DNA of 64,000 nucleotides from Mycolicibacterium aichiense (lineage in GTDB: Bacteria; Actinomycetota; Actinomycetes; Mycobacteriales; Mycobacteriaceae): positions 3,162,001 through 3,226,000 of the forward strand of contig NZ_AP022561.1 in NCBI RefSeq assembly GCF_010726245.1, read 5' to 3'. Of this stretch, positions 1-11,575 are shown piece after piece. A program made the position numbers and the translations under genes. The first letter of the stretch is position 1. Each line of letters begins with the position of its first letter. Under the pieces are notes generated by a model, which did no database searches, had not been told where the DNA came from, and saw only the letters and a program-made list of their open reading frames with translations.

Positions 1-1
1 G

Positions 2-97
2 GGCTGGCCGCGCGGACGCTACGGCCCGACCACCCGCCGGCCGGTGGAGGACGTCGTCCACTTCGACACGTATGGGAACCGCGGCCCTGCGACCTAG
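2..97 (+). CDS. C-terminal end of an unidentified protein (partial)
   Basis: An open frame enters from the left edge and ends at TAG, leaving about 31 residues rich in Arg, Gly and Pro with an HFDTYGNRG segment before the stop. Codon use fits coding DNA and the frame is open to the edge, but the piece is too short to assign to a family. In M. tuberculosis the gene beside der is an oxidoreductase (Rv1714, from memory), but I cannot connect this fragment to it. It overlaps the stop of the convergent secreted-protein gene by 4 bases. Confidence 0.45.
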   Translation, partial: GWPRGRYGPTTRRPVEDVVHFDTYGNRGPAT

Positions 98-396
98 CGG
101 TGGCCGCCGCTGCCGGGCGCGCCACCGGCCGGACCGCCGCCGTGGTCCCCACCGTTCCATCCGGGCTCGGCGACCTCGGCTTCGGTCAGCATGTCGCTGG
201 TGTCGGGGATGACCGACGGCGCGCAGTTCATCGAGAAGCTGTCCTCGGTGTCGGATTCCGAGCACGCCAGCACTCGGGGCATCGCACCGTCGAATGCTCC
301 GGAGAACACGGCGACGGCAGGCGCCGCGGCGATCATCAAACCGGCAATGCCATAGACCAGTCGGCGGCTGGGCGCCAATGAGGTAGCAAACTCCAT
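94..396 (-). CDS. small secreted protein, function unknown
   Basis: About 100 residues. A basic N-terminus (LAPSRRL) precedes a hydrophobic stretch at about 14-32 (YGIAGLMIAAAPAVAVF), which is a Sec-type signal peptide or anchor. The mature part is acidic, carries two cysteines (CSESDTEDSFSMNC) that could form a disulfide, and ends in a Gly/Pro-rich tail. I start it at the ATG at 396 because a TANNNT box lies 7 bases upstream, the layout of a leaderless mRNA. An in-frame start 30 bases further upstream exists but lacks a ribosome binding site. It lies downstream of der on the same strand. No function can be assigned. Confidence 0.6.
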   Translation of the reverse strand: MEFATSLAPSRRLVYGIAGLMIAAAPAVAVFSGAFDGAMPRVLACSESDTEDSFSMNCAPSVIPDTSDMLTEAEVAEPGWNGGDHGGGPAGGAPGSGGHR

Positions 397-403
397 GACC
401 GGC

Positions 404-409
404 AATCTA
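404..409 (-). promoter_or_regulatory. -10 box of leaderless secreted-protein gene
   Basis: TAGATT on the minus strand, followed by 7 bases (GCCGGTC) and then the ATG at 396. TANNNT 6-7 bases before the first codon is the usual mycobacterial leaderless arrangement. No convincing -35 element is seen. Confidence 0.45.
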
Positions 410-446
410 TGCCCAGCAGCGGCCAAATACCGTCAAACCCGCCGAA

Positions 447-1850
447 TCAGCGCGGCTTGAGCTTGCGCTTTTCCCGCACCCGCACATTGATCCGGATCGG
501 GGTGCCCTCGAAACCGAAGGTCTCCCGCAGCCGCCGCTCCAGGAACCGGCGATAGCCCGCCTCCAAGAAACCACTGGTGAACAGCACAAACGTCGGCGGA
601 CGCGCGGTCGCTTGGGTGGCGAACAGGATCCGCGGCTGCTTACCGCCCCGCACCGGCGGCGGCGTCGCCGCGACCACTTCCTTAATCCACGTGTTGAGCT
701 GCCCCGTCGAGATGCGCGAATCCCAGGACGCCAGCGAGGTCTCCATCGCCGGCACCAGCTTCTGCACCGCACGGCCGCTCTTGGCGGAGATGTTCACCCG
801 TGGCGCCCACTGCAGCTGCGCCAGTTCGCGGTCGATCTCACGGTCCAGCAGATAGCGCCGGTCCTCGTCGACAAGATCCCATTTGTTGAATGCCAGGACC
901 AGCGCCCGCCCCGCTTCGATCACCATCGTCAGGACGCGCTGGTCCTGTTCGGTCAGCGGTTGCGACGCGTCGATCAGCACGACGACCACTTCGGCCGCAT
1001 CGATCGCGCTGTGGGTGCGTACCGAAGCGTAGAACTCGTGGCCGCTGGCCTGCCCGACCCGGCGGCGCAAGCCCGCGGTGTCGACGAAACGCCATGTCTT
1101 GCCGCCCAATTCGATGAGCGAATCCACCGGATCCACCGTGGTTCCCGCGACGTCGTGCACCACCGAACGCTCGGCACCTGCCAACCGGTTCAGCAGCGAG
1201 CTCTTGCCGACATTGGGCTTGCCCACCAGCGCCACCCGTCGCGGTCCGCCCGTGGCCTGAGCGACCTCGGACTGCGCAGGCAGATCCGCGACCACCTCAT
1301 CGAGCAGGTCCGCCACCCCGCGACCGTGCATGGCACTGATCGGGTGCGGCTCCCCCAGTCCGAGCGACCACAACGCGGCCGCGTCGGCTTCACCCTTCTC
1401 GTTGTCAACCTTGTTGGCCGCCAAGAACACCGGTTTGCCTGAACGGCGCAGGATTCGCGCCGCCGCCTCATCACCACTGGTGGCACCGACGGTCGCGTCG
1501 ACGACCAGGATCACCGCATCGGCGGTCTTCATCGCCACCGAGGCCTGCTCGGCGACCAACTGCTGCAAGCCCTTGGCGTCCGGCTCCCACCCGCCGGTGT
1601 CCTGCACGACGAAGCGCCGCCCGGTCCAGGACGCGTCGTAGGACACCCGGTCGCGGGTCACCCCCGGCAGGTCCTGCACCACGGCCTCACGCCGGCCGAG
1701 AATGCGGTTGACCAGCGTGGACTTGCCGACGTTGGGCCGACCGACCACCGCCACCACCGGTGGCGGTGCCAGCGCCTGCTCGTCGTCGTCGAATCCGTCG
1801 TCGGAAAGCTCCCACTCGCTTTCGTCAGACCACGTGCCGTCCTCGCTCAT
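447..1850 (-). CDS. der: ribosome biogenesis GTPase Der (EngA)
   Basis: Double-domain GTPase needed for assembly of the large ribosomal subunit. 467 residues. An acidic N-terminal extension (about 1-30, many Asp/Glu) typical of actinobacterial Der precedes G domain 1: P-loop GRPNVGKS at 37-44, DTGG at 84-87, NKVD at 146-149. G domain 2 follows: GKPNVGKS at 210-217, DTAG at 257-260, NKWD at 322-325. A basic KH-like domain forms the C-terminus, ending KRKLKPR. The ATG overlaps the cmk stop in an ATGA, so the two are translationally coupled. The cmk-der pairing is conserved in actinobacteria. Confidence 0.97.
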   Translation of the reverse strand: MSEDGTWSDESEWELSDDGFDDDEQALAPPPVVAVVGRPNVGKSTLVNRILGRREAVVQDLPGVTRDRVSYDASWTGRRFVVQDTGGWEPDAKGLQQLVAEQASVAMKTADAVILVVDATVGATSGDEAAARILRRSGKPVFLAANKVDNEKGEADAAALWSLGLGEPHPISAMHGRGVADLLDEVVADLPAQSEVAQATGGPRRVALVGKPNVGKSSLLNRLAGAERSVVHDVAGTTVDPVDSLIELGGKTWRFVDTAGLRRRVGQASGHEFYASVRTHSAIDAAEVVVVLIDASQPLTEQDQRVLTMVIEAGRALVLAFNKWDLVDEDRRYLLDREIDRELAQLQWAPRVNISAKSGRAVQKLVPAMETSLASWDSRISTGQLNTWIKEVVAATPPPVRGGKQPRILFATQATARPPTFVLFTSGFLEAGYRRFLERRLRETFGFEGTPIRINVRVREKRKLKPR

Positions 1851-2527
1851 CGCATTGCACCACTTCGCTTTTCGACCAGATCAAGCAGACTGGCCACCAC
1901 CTGGTCCTGGGTCATGTCGCTGGTGTCGACGATGATCGCGTCCTCCGCAGGCCGCAACGGCGACACCGCGCGGGTCGAATCGAGGTGGTCGCGGCGGATC
2001 ACATCGGCCAGCACCGTCTCGTAGTCATCGGGCAGCCCGGTCGCGACGTTCTGATCGTTGCGTCGGCGCGCTCGCGTCTCGGCCGAGGCGGTCAGAAAGA
2101 TCTTCACGTCGGCATCCGGCAGCACGACCGTACCGATGTCACGGCCTTCGACCACGACACTGTCGGCCTCCGCCGCCAATTCACGCTGCAGCGCCACCAT
2201 CCGGGTGCGCACCTCGGGGACCGCCGACACCGCCGAGACCGCGCGGGTGACCTCGTCGCCCCGAATCTCGGCCGAAACATCTTCAACGCCAAGGTAAGCC
2301 CGGTCCACGTCCGGGTCAGAACCCACCGACAGCGCCACATCGGAGGCTGCCGCGATGGCGTCCGCGTCGGTCAAATCGATGTGGGCGCGCAAGATCGCCA
2401 GCGTTACGAGCCGGTACATCGCACCGGTGTCCAGGTAGTGGGCACCCAACGCACGCGCCAATCCTCGTGACACCGAAGACTTTCCGGTTCCGGCCGGCCC
2501 GTCGACCGCCACAACGCATGAACTCAC
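1847..2527 (-). CDS. cmk: cytidylate kinase (CMP/dCMP kinase)
   Basis: Phosphorylates CMP and dCMP to the diphosphates with ATP, feeding CTP and dCTP pools. 226 residues, normal for the bacterial enzyme. The Walker A loop GPAGTGKS is at 10-17, and the YLDTGAMYR motif that positions the nucleotide base follows near 31-39. [11 protein letters not shown], a CMP-kinase signature, lies in the middle. The GTG start overlaps the rluB stop (GTGA) and its own stop overlaps the der start, placing it inside a tightly coupled rluB-cmk-der unit. Confidence 0.97.
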   Translation of the reverse strand: MSSCVVAVDGPAGTGKSSVSRGLARALGAHYLDTGAMYRLVTLAILRAHIDLTDADAIAAASDVALSVGSDPDVDRAYLGVEDVSAEIRGDEVTRAVSAVSAVPEVRTRMVALQRELAAEADSVVVEGRDIGTVVLPDADVKIFLTASAETRARRRNDQNVATGLPDDYETVLADVIRRDHLDSTRAVSPLRPAEDAIIVDTSDMTQDQVVASLLDLVEKRSGAMR

Positions 2528-3267
2528 AGACCTACCGCCTTGTACAGATCGCCGACTTCCTTGCGCGTCAGCACGCGGATGCTGCCGGGCCGCTGTTCAC
2601 CGAGCGTCACCTCGCCGATGCTCACCCGCACGAGCGCCTCAACCGGATAGCCCGTCGCGGCCAACAGCCGGCGCACGATCCGCTTACGTCCCTCATGCAA
2701 TGTCACCCGCAGCAGCGTCTTGCCCGGCACGGCGTCGACCACGGCGAAATCGTCGACCTTGACCGGGCCGTCGTCCAGTTCGATACCGGCCCGCAGCGTC
2801 TTACCCAAACCCTTTGGCACCGAGCCGGTTACCGTCGCCAGGTACGTCTTGGGCACCTCATACGACGGGTGCATCAACCGATGCGCCAACTCACCGTCGT
2901 TGGTCAGCAGCAACAGGCCCTCGGTATCGGCGTCGAGGCGCCCGACGTGAAAGAGGTTCTTGTTGCCGCGGACCCGGTGCTCCACCAGATCACCGACACA
3001 CGGCCGGCCCCGCTCGTCCGACATCGTCGAGTGCATTCCGATGGGCTTGTTGATCGCCAGGTACATCATCGAGTCGTCCACGACGATCCGTGACCCGTCG
3101 ACTCTGATGTCGGCGTTGGCCGGATCGACCCGGGTGCCCAACTCGGTGACGATGCGTCCGTCGACCTCTACCCGGCCATCGGTGATCATCCGCTCGGCCA
3201 CCCGCCGCGAGGCCACTCCTGCCTGCGACAGGATCTTCTGCAGCCGCACTCCTTCTGGTTCAGGCAT
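2524..3267 (-). CDS. rluB: 23S rRNA pseudouridine synthase, RluB/RsuA family
   Basis: Converts a uridine of 23S rRNA (U2605 in E. coli RluB) to pseudouridine. 247 residues from the ATG that begins [10 protein letters not shown]. An upstream in-frame ATG would add 29 residues translated from inside scpB and is unlikely. An S4 RNA-binding domain covers about 7-50 ([14 protein letters not shown]). The catalytic motif [14 protein letters not shown] is at 109-122, with catalytic Asp112. The start lies 8 bases inside the scpB end, and the scpA-scpB-rluB order is common in Gram-positive bacteria. The exact target uridine is inferred from the family. Confidence 0.93.
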   Translation of the reverse strand: MPEPEGVRLQKILSQAGVASRRVAERMITDGRVEVDGRIVTELGTRVDPANADIRVDGSRIVVDDSMMYLAINKPIGMHSTMSDERGRPCVGDLVEHRVRGNKNLFHVGRLDADTEGLLLLTNDGELAHRLMHPSYEVPKTYLATVTGSVPKGLGKTLRAGIELDDGPVKVDDFAVVDAVPGKTLLRVTLHEGRKRIVRRLLAATGYPVEALVRVSIGEVTLGEQRPGSIRVLTRKEVGDLYKAVGL

Positions 3268-3979
3268 CGGTGTCCACATCGATCGAGACGTTCGGATCGG
3301 CTGCCGAGACACCGGCCAGCTTGGCGAAACGTGGTTCGGCATCCAGGTTTTCACTCAGATCGTCGATCGAATCGACGTCGGGAAGCAGCGGGGCGATATC
3401 GGGAAGATCGGTCAGTGACGACAGCCCGAGCCGCTCGAGGAACAACTCGGTGGTGGCGAACGTGGTCGCGCCGCTGTCCTCGTCGGTGCCCGCCTCGGTG
3501 ATCAGCCCGCGCGCCACCAACGTGCGGATCACCGCATCGACGTTGACCCCGCGCACCGCACTGACCCGCGCCCGCGTCACCGGCTGCCGGTAGGCGACCA
3601 CGGCCAGCGTCTCCAGCGCCGCGCGGGTGAGCTTCGACCGCGACCCGTCCAGCAACAGCCGCTCCACATACGGCGCGAACCGGGCCCGGGTGTACATCCG
3701 CCAGCCACCGCCCGCGTCGCGCAGGTCGATGCCGCTGTCGCGGTCCGCCAACGCTGCCGCCATGCGTTCCAGGGTGGCGGTGATCCGATCCTGTGGTTGC
3801 TCGGTCACCGACGCGAGCGTCTCGGCGTTGACCGGAGAGTCCACGACCAGCAACAGCGCCTCCAGCACCCGGACCAGTTCGTCGTCGTCCATCTCGGGAA
3901 GGGCGACGTCGATACCGAGATCCGACCCCGAGTCGGACCCAGGGGCGACCTCGGGTATGTCGGCTGCGTCGTCGGTCAT
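3260..3979 (-). CDS. scpB: segregation and condensation protein B
   Basis: Kleisin-interacting subunit of the SMC-ScpA-ScpB condensin that compacts and separates sister chromosomes. 239 residues from MTDDAADIPEV. The longer reading adds a basic, low-quality N-terminus running back into scpA and is rejected. Two winged-helix domains are expected. Visible ScpB landmarks are LVRVLEALLLVVDSPV near 30-45, ALETLAVVAYRQPVTRA in the middle, and LITEAGTDEDSGATTFATTELFLERLGL. An acidic tail follows. It begins 8 bases after the scpA stop and overlaps rluB by 8 bases. Confidence 0.95.
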   Translation of the reverse strand: MTDDAADIPEVAPGSDSGSDLGIDVALPEMDDDELVRVLEALLLVVDSPVNAETLASVTEQPQDRITATLERMAAALADRDSGIDLRDAGGGWRMYTRARFAPYVERLLLDGSRSKLTRAALETLAVVAYRQPVTRARVSAVRGVNVDAVIRTLVARGLITEAGTDEDSGATTFATTELFLERLGLSSLTDLPDIAPLLPDVDSIDDLSENLDAEPRFAKLAGVSAADPNVSIDVDTDA

Positions 3980-3987
3980 GATTGGTT

Positions 3988-4797
3988 CTACTCTTCTTCC
4001 CACTCGGCTCGGACCAGCTCTTCGTTCACAACCCGGTCGCCGGTCCATGAAACCTGGAGCACACCAAGTGGTTCTGGCTGCTCGAATGCTACCGTCCTGG
4101 CCCGATACAGTTCGAGCAGCGCCAAGAACCGTCCGACGATCTGGATCGGCGCCTCGCAGTCGGCCACCAGTTCCTTGAACGACGCCCACTGCCCGGCGCC
4201 GCGCGCCGACAAGAACTCCAACAGCAGCTCGGCCTGCTCCGGCACCGACACCTGCGACGCATGCAAGTGCTCGGTCGCGACGGTAGGAACCGGGCGCGGG
4301 GTGAACGCCGCGGCGGCGATGTCGGCGAAGGCTGCGGCGTCGACACCCAGCATGACCTCGGGAAGAAGGTCGGCGAAGCGATCCTCGACCGTCACCGCCC
4401 GGGGGTAGCTCCGCAGCGCTGCGGCCTCCAACTCGGCGAACATCTCGGCGACATGCTTGAACGCGCGGTACTGCAGCAGTCGCGCGAACAACAGGTCGCG
4501 CACCTCGAGCAGCGCCAGATCCTCCTCGTCGTGCACATCACCGGCCGGCAGCAGACGCGCGGCCTTGAGGTCGAGCAGTGTGGCAGCAATCACCAAAAAG
4601 GTGGTCGTCTCGTCGAGCTCGAGCTTCGGACCGATCTCGCGGGTGTAGGCGATGAATTCGTCGGTGACCTGATGCAGCGCGACCTCGGTGACATCGAGGC
4701 GGTGGGCGAAGATCAGCTGCAGCAGCAGATCGAACGGACCCTCGAAGTTGGTCAGCCTGACACGGAAGCCCTTTTCAGGCGCCGGCGAATCAGTCAC
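3988..4797 (-). CDS. scpA: segregation and condensation protein A (kleisin)
   Basis: Kleisin that closes the SMC ring with ScpB. 269 residues. The family-defining N-terminus is present (FRVRLTNFEGPFDLLLQLI at about 11-29), followed by the helical YTREIGPKLELDE and VIAATLLDLKAARLLP segments that bind the SMC neck. A C-terminal winged helix (FLALLELYRARTVAFEQ) binds the SMC cap. The GTG start overlaps the ParA-family gene stop (GTGA). The ParA ATPase-scpA-scpB-rluB-cmk-der order is the standard actinobacterial cluster. Confidence 0.96.
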   Translation of the reverse strand: MTDSPAPEKGFRVRLTNFEGPFDLLLQLIFAHRLDVTEVALHQVTDEFIAYTREIGPKLELDETTTFLVIAATLLDLKAARLLPAGDVHDEEDLALLEVRDLLFARLLQYRAFKHVAEMFAELEAAALRSYPRAVTVEDRFADLLPEVMLGVDAAAFADIAAAAFTPRPVPTVATEHLHASQVSVPEQAELLLEFLSARGAGQWASFKELVADCEAPIQIVGRFLALLELYRARTVAFEQPEPLGVLQVSWTGDRVVNEELVRAEWEEE

Positions 4798-5657
4798 TTG
4801 CCGAAGCGGTCTATGACCTCGCGGGCCAGCGACCGGTATGCCTGTGCGCCAACCGATTTCGGCGCCCAGGTGGTGATGGGCTCGCCGGCGACACTGGTCT
4901 CGGGGAAGCGCACGGTGCGGCTGATGACGGTGTCGAACACCAGGTCGCCGAAGCGCTCCAGCACCCGCGCCATCACCTCACGGGCGTTGACGGTTCGGTT
5001 GTCGAACCGGGTGATGAGAATGCCGCTGATCGTCAGCCGCGGATTGAGCCGCTCACGCACCTTGTCGACGGTGTCGGTGAGCAGTGCCAGCCCGCGCAGC
5101 GAGAAGTATTCGCATTCGGTCGGGATGACCACCGCGTCGGAGCAGGCCAGGGCGTTGACGGTCAGCAGGCCCAGCGAGGGCTGGCAGTCGATCAGCACGT
5201 AGTCGTAGCGATCGAGTACGGGGTGCAGCGCGCGGGCCAGGGTCTGCTCGCGTCCGACCTCGTTGACCAGCTGGATCTCGGCAGCCGACAGGTCGATGTT
5301 GCTGGGCACCAGGTCCAGGTTTTTCACCCGGGTGTTGATCAGCACCTCGTCGATGCTCACCCGAGGCTCGATCATCAGGTTGTGCACGGTGTGGGTCAGC
5401 TCGTAGTGCGGCACGCCCAGCCCTGCCGACAGCGCGCCCTGCGGATCCAGATCCACCAGCAGCACCCGCCGGCCGTACTCCGCCAGCGCCGCCCCGAGGT
5501 TGATCGTCGACGTGGTCTTGCCGACCCCGCCCTTCTGGTTGCACATCGAGATGACCGTGGCCGGCCCATGCGAGGTCAGCGGCTGTGGTTCGGGAATGTG
5601 GCGGGGCGGGCGGCCGGTGAGACCGATCGGTGTGGCTTCGTCTGCCTCGTCGGTCAC
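4794..5657 (-). CDS. ParA/Soj-family ATPase
   Basis: Walker-type ATPase of the ParA/MinD superfamily. 287 residues with a proline-rich N-terminal tail of about 33 residues before the fold. The deviant Walker A KGGVGKTT is at 42-49 with both lysines, DLDPQGALSAGLG forms the A' region, and YVLIDCQPSLGLLT carries Walker B. It is the Rv1708-type gene beside scpA, not the parA of the origin-proximal parABS locus, since no parB or parS is visible here. It probably works with the SMC complex in chromosome positioning, which is inference from context. GTG start; the stop overlaps scpA. Confidence 0.92.
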   Translation of the reverse strand: MTDEADEATPIGLTGRPPRHIPEPQPLTSHGPATVISMCNQKGGVGKTTSTINLGAALAEYGRRVLLVDLDPQGALSAGLGVPHYELTHTVHNLMIEPRVSIDEVLINTRVKNLDLVPSNIDLSAAEIQLVNEVGREQTLARALHPVLDRYDYVLIDCQPSLGLLTVNALACSDAVVIPTECEYFSLRGLALLTDTVDKVRERLNPRLTISGILITRFDNRTVNAREVMARVLERFGDLVFDTVISRTVRFPETSVAGEPITTWAPKSVGAQAYRSLAREVIDRFGK

Positions 5658-5751
5658 GCCGTGCCCCCCGTCAGCAGGCTTTTCGGCGGCGTGGCGAACA
5701 TCCGCGAAAGTCTAACGGTGTGTCGCCGCCGCACGAGGCAGACCCGCGACA

Positions 5752-6728
5752 TCATGCCCGCGGATGTGCGCCGGCCCATACCTCGCGCAGGGCATGCACC
5801 GTGACCAGCGTGTAGATCTGCGTTGTGGTGACCGAGGCGTGTCCGAGCAGTTCCTGCACCACGCGGACGTCGGCGCCGCCGTCGAGAAGATGGGTGGCGA
5901 AGGAGTGCCGCAACGTGTGCGGCGACACGGCCGATGAGATGCCTGCCCGTTCGGCGGCGTCCTGCAGCACCTGCCATGCGCTCTGCCGCGACAGCTGCCC
6001 GCCGCGGGCGTTGAGGAAGATCTTCGGCGTGCCGCGGCCCCGGCGCGCCAGGTCGGGGCGGCCTCGCACCAGGTAGGCGTCGAGCGCCGCGATTGCCGGG
6101 CGGCCGACGGGCACCAGGCGCTGCTTGCCGCCCTTGCCGCGCAGCAGTACCGACCGGGCCTCGGTGTCGACATCGTCGACGTCGAGGCCGACGGCCTCGG
6201 AGATCCGCGCGCCGGTCGAATACAACAGCTCGAGCAGGGCGCGATTGCGCAGCGTCAGCGGGCCGTCCGACGGGGCGTCCCCGCCGGCGCCTTCGAGGAG
6301 GGCCAGGACCTCGTCGAGGGTGAGGCTCTTGGGGAGTCGACGGCTCGGGGTCGGCGGCTTGACCGCCCGAGCGACGTCGATGCCGATGATTCCCTCGGCG
6401 GCGGCGAACCGGTGAAAGCCGCGCACCGCGATCAGGGCGCGCGCTGCCGAGACCGCCGACAACGGCACCACGCCGGCGTCAGGATCACCGCGGCGCAGCG
6501 CCACCAGGAACTCACTGACGTCGTTCTCGCTGACTCCGGTCAGGTCGTCGATGCCGCGCGACGCCAGATGCTCGACGTAACGGCGCAGGTCGCGCCGGTA
6601 GGAGCTGATCGTGTTGGCCGCCACCCCGCGCTCGATGGTCAGGTGGTCGAGATAGCCCTGCAGCTGATCGTCCAAAGCAGTTCGGAGGGCAGGAGCGGAG
6701 CGACCCGGGATGTCGGCCGAGAAGGTCG

Positions 6729-6732
<4 letters not shown>
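5752..6732 (-). CDS. xerD: tyrosine recombinase XerD
   Basis: Site-specific recombinase that, with XerC, resolves chromosome dimers at dif near division. 326 residues from [10 protein letters not shown], whose ATG overlaps the Nudix stop (ATGA). The N-terminal SAM-like DNA-binding domain covers about 20-115 ([22 protein letters not shown]). The catalytic domain has Arg176 in TGARISEA, a Lys in GKGGKQR (about 200-203), HTLRH at 272-276, LGH with His298, and the nucleophile Tyr307. All active-site residues are present. No phage genes or attachment repeats surround it, so it is the housekeeping enzyme. Confidence 0.95.
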
Positions 6733-9171
<2,439 letters not shown>

Positions 9172-9259
9172 CTACCCACGGAATCTCACCCTAACACCGA
9201 CGCCGACAACCCGGCGCTAACACGCCAGTGGCCTTCGTTACCTCTGTGTTGCCCGGCGT

Positions 9260-10201
9260 CTACTGCGGGACGGTGAGCGACGCCGCGCCCGGCCCGATGC
9301 CGAACTTCCCCGACGGCGCCCCGTTGACCAGGTTCTGCAACGCCAGGACGGTGGTGATGCGGCCGGCCTCAGAACTGATGTCGTCGACTGTGGTCACGTC
9401 GGCTGCCATCCCGGCATCAGCGCGCGTCACCGCGACAGCCGCGGTTCCGGTGGCTGAACCGTCCCGGCCTGCGAGCACCGTTCCCGACCCGTGCGGGGCC
9501 ATCCCCGCGGCGAACCGGGCAACCGTGGAGCCCTGGTTGCCCGCGTCGTCGCCCAGCGCTCCGCCGGTCACGACGACCGCGGTGTTGGCCGCGGCCAGGC
9601 GGTCGCCCTGGTAGGTCAGAAAACCGGTGTCACGCAGCGCGGCCAGCACGGTGTCGCGTTGGGTGTCGTCGGCCGGTCGGATGGCGGGGTCGCGGTTGAT
9701 CAGCAGTGCGATGCCGAGCAGGTCGCCGGCCTGCGAACCTTGGTCGACCAGCGTGGTGCTCAGCTGTGCGCCGGCCGGAACGATCGAGGAGTTGACCACC
9801 GAACGCAGCTTCTCCGCGGAGTTGGCGTCGACGAACTGCTGCGTCAGCGCGACCGTGCCGGTCACAGTTCCGCCGGCCTGACCGATCAGCCGGCTTGTCG
9901 CGGCCACGTCGTCGTCGTTGGCGTCTGGGGTGCGAAACAGCACCACCGCCTTGCCGGCCAACGCGTCCTTGACGATTCGGCTCGACATCTGTTTATCGAA
10001 ATCATCAGCAGCGCTGAGCTTTTCGTTCAACGCATTGCGTTGATCGGTCAGCGAGGTGATCTGCTTGTTGAGGTCCTGCTTCTCGTCGCGCAATCCGGAC
10101 AGCAACGTATCGGACAGCACGCCGGAGCCCAGGAAGACGCCGACGGCCAGCGCAAGGAACACCGCAGCCAGCGAAATGGCATGGTGGCGTAGCGAAATCA
10201 C
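9260..10201 (-). CDS. mctB: copper transporter MctB
   Basis: Homologue of Rv1698/MctB, an envelope protein of M. tuberculosis needed to keep cytosolic copper low. 313 residues with one N-terminal hydrophobic segment (about 9-29, ISLAAVFLALAVGVFLGSG). A coiled-coil follows (about 38-70, LRDEKQDLNKQITSLTDQ), then a long Ala/Thr/Asp-rich domain. The GTG start gives ISLRHHAISLAAVFLALAVG, the conserved N-terminus of the family. It follows steA by 25 bases in the steA-mctB-pyrG order of mycobacteria. Its channel role is known from the family and not visible in the sequence. Confidence 0.9.
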   Translation of the reverse strand: MISLRHHAISLAAVFLALAVGVFLGSGVLSDTLLSGLRDEKQDLNKQITSLTDQRNALNEKLSAADDFDKQMSSRIVKDALAGKAVVLFRTPDANDDDVAATSRLIGQAGGTVTGTVALTQQFVDANSAEKLRSVVNSSIVPAGAQLSTTLVDQGSQAGDLLGIALLINRDPAIRPADDTQRDTVLAALRDTGFLTYQGDRLAAANTAVVVTGGALGDDAGNQGSTVARFAAGMAPHGSGTVLAGRDGSATGTAAVAVTRADAGMAADVTTVDDISSEAGRITTVLALQNLVNGAPSGKFGIGPGAASLTVPQ

Positions 10202-10226
10202 AGCGGTGAGCCTTTCTGCTCTAGGC

Positions 10227-11411
10227 CTAGGTCACCCAGCTCTGCACCCACAGCGAGAAGCGGTTCCAGTAGGTCACAATCCAGTCGATGACGAATGTGT
10301 CGGCCCGCGACACCCACAGCGCGGCGATGATCGCGAACAGCACCGCCAGGATCAGCATGGCGATCGCCCCGCCGGAGATGTGGTTCCGGTACAGCGTGGC
10401 AACAGCTTTCGCGTCCACGAGCTTCTCGCCGACCTTCAGCCTGGTGAGGAACGTCGACGGGTTGCTCTGCTGGCGGGAGCGGTCGAAGAACTCTTCGATG
10501 CTCGCCGAATGACCGGCCGTCACGATCAGCGAGGCGCCGTGATGGTCGACGAGCAGCAGCGCCAGGTCGGCGGCCGAGCCGGCGGCCGGGAACGTCATCG
10601 CCCCTATGCCCAGGTCCTGAATGCGTTCCAGACCGTTGGCGTGCCCGTCGGCATCGGCCGGCAGGACCACCTGCGCACCGCTCTTGAGCACGTCAGCGCT
10701 CATCTGGTCGGGGTTGCCGACGATCAGCTGGGGCCGGTAACCGTTCTTCTGCAATAGGTCTGCGCCGCTCTCCACCCCGATGAGCACCGGCTGGTACTCC
10801 TTGATGAAGGGCTTGAGCGCCTTGAGGTCGTCTTCGGCGCCGGGTCCGTCGGCCACCACCAGGACATGACGGCGGTAGACGTCGACGTCGATGTCCGGAA
10901 TGCCGATACCGTCGATCAGCAGCGGGCTCTCGCTGCGGATGAATTCGATGGTGTTGCCTGCGAACGCCTCCAGATGCGCGACCAGCCCGGTCTTGGCGTC
11001 CTGCATGAGGTCGGCGATCTCTTCGTCGCTGCGCTCCACGCCCAGGGCGAGACGGCGATCGCCGGAGTACACCCCACCGTTGTGCAGCCGGATCTTCGCG
11101 CCGTCCTTGATCTTCTTGAAGACTTCGGGACCGGCGCTGTCGATCAGCGTGATGTTGTTGGCCACCAGTACTTCCGGGCCCAGGTTGGGGTACCGGCCCG
11201 AGATCGACGGAGAGGCGTTGACCACGCCGGCGATGTTCGCGTCGACCAAAGCGTCCGCCGTCATCCGGTCCAGGTCGAGGATGTCGAGCACCACAATGTC
11301 GCCCGGGCCCACACGGCGAAGCAGGCGATCGATGTCGCGATCGACGCGGGCTGTCCCCGCGACTCCTGGTCGTGCACCGGTATTACGGGAGAGAAGCGCT
11401 GACATCTTCAT
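10227..11411 (-). CDS. steA: putative cytokinetic ring protein SteA
   Basis: Homologue of Rv1697. The corynebacterial orthologue SteA, with SteB, takes part in septum splitting and daughter-cell separation; that role is taken from the family. 394 residues from MKMSALLSRNT; a longer reading adds 23 basic residues without similarity. The central region (FIKEYQPVLIGVESGAD, LIVGNPDQMS, LPADADGHANGLER) belongs to the thiamin-pyrophosphokinase-like fold. One transmembrane helix lies near the C-terminus (AIAMLILAVLFAIIAALWV), leaving a short aromatic tail. mctB follows directly, a place where SteB-like proteins sit in corynebacteria. Confidence 0.88.
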   Translation of the reverse strand: MKMSALLSRNTGARPGVAGTARVDRDIDRLLRRVGPGDIVVLDILDLDRMTADALVDANIAGVVNASPSISGRYPNLGPEVLVANNITLIDSAGPEVFKKIKDGAKIRLHNGGVYSGDRRLALGVERSDEEIADLMQDAKTGLVAHLEAFAGNTIEFIRSESPLLIDGIGIPDIDVDVYRRHVLVVADGPGAEDDLKALKPFIKEYQPVLIGVESGADLLQKNGYRPQLIVGNPDQMSADVLKSGAQVVLPADADGHANGLERIQDLGIGAMTFPAAGSAADLALLLVDHHGASLIVTAGHSASIEEFFDRSRQQSNPSTFLTRLKVGEKLVDAKAVATLYRNHISGGAIAMLILAVLFAIIAALWVSRADTFVIDWIVTYWNRFSLWVQSWVT

Positions 11412-11575
11412 GCTGGGATTCTGTCGGCGGCGCGGCCGATATTCGCGGAGGCGCGCCGTAACACCAGCCACACAAGTCACATCTTGTCACAGCAGTAACA
11501 CAGTTCGGATACGCGATTTCCTCCATGCGAGGCCGTCGCCCGTTACCGTCAGCTAACCGATCGACGGAGCCGAGC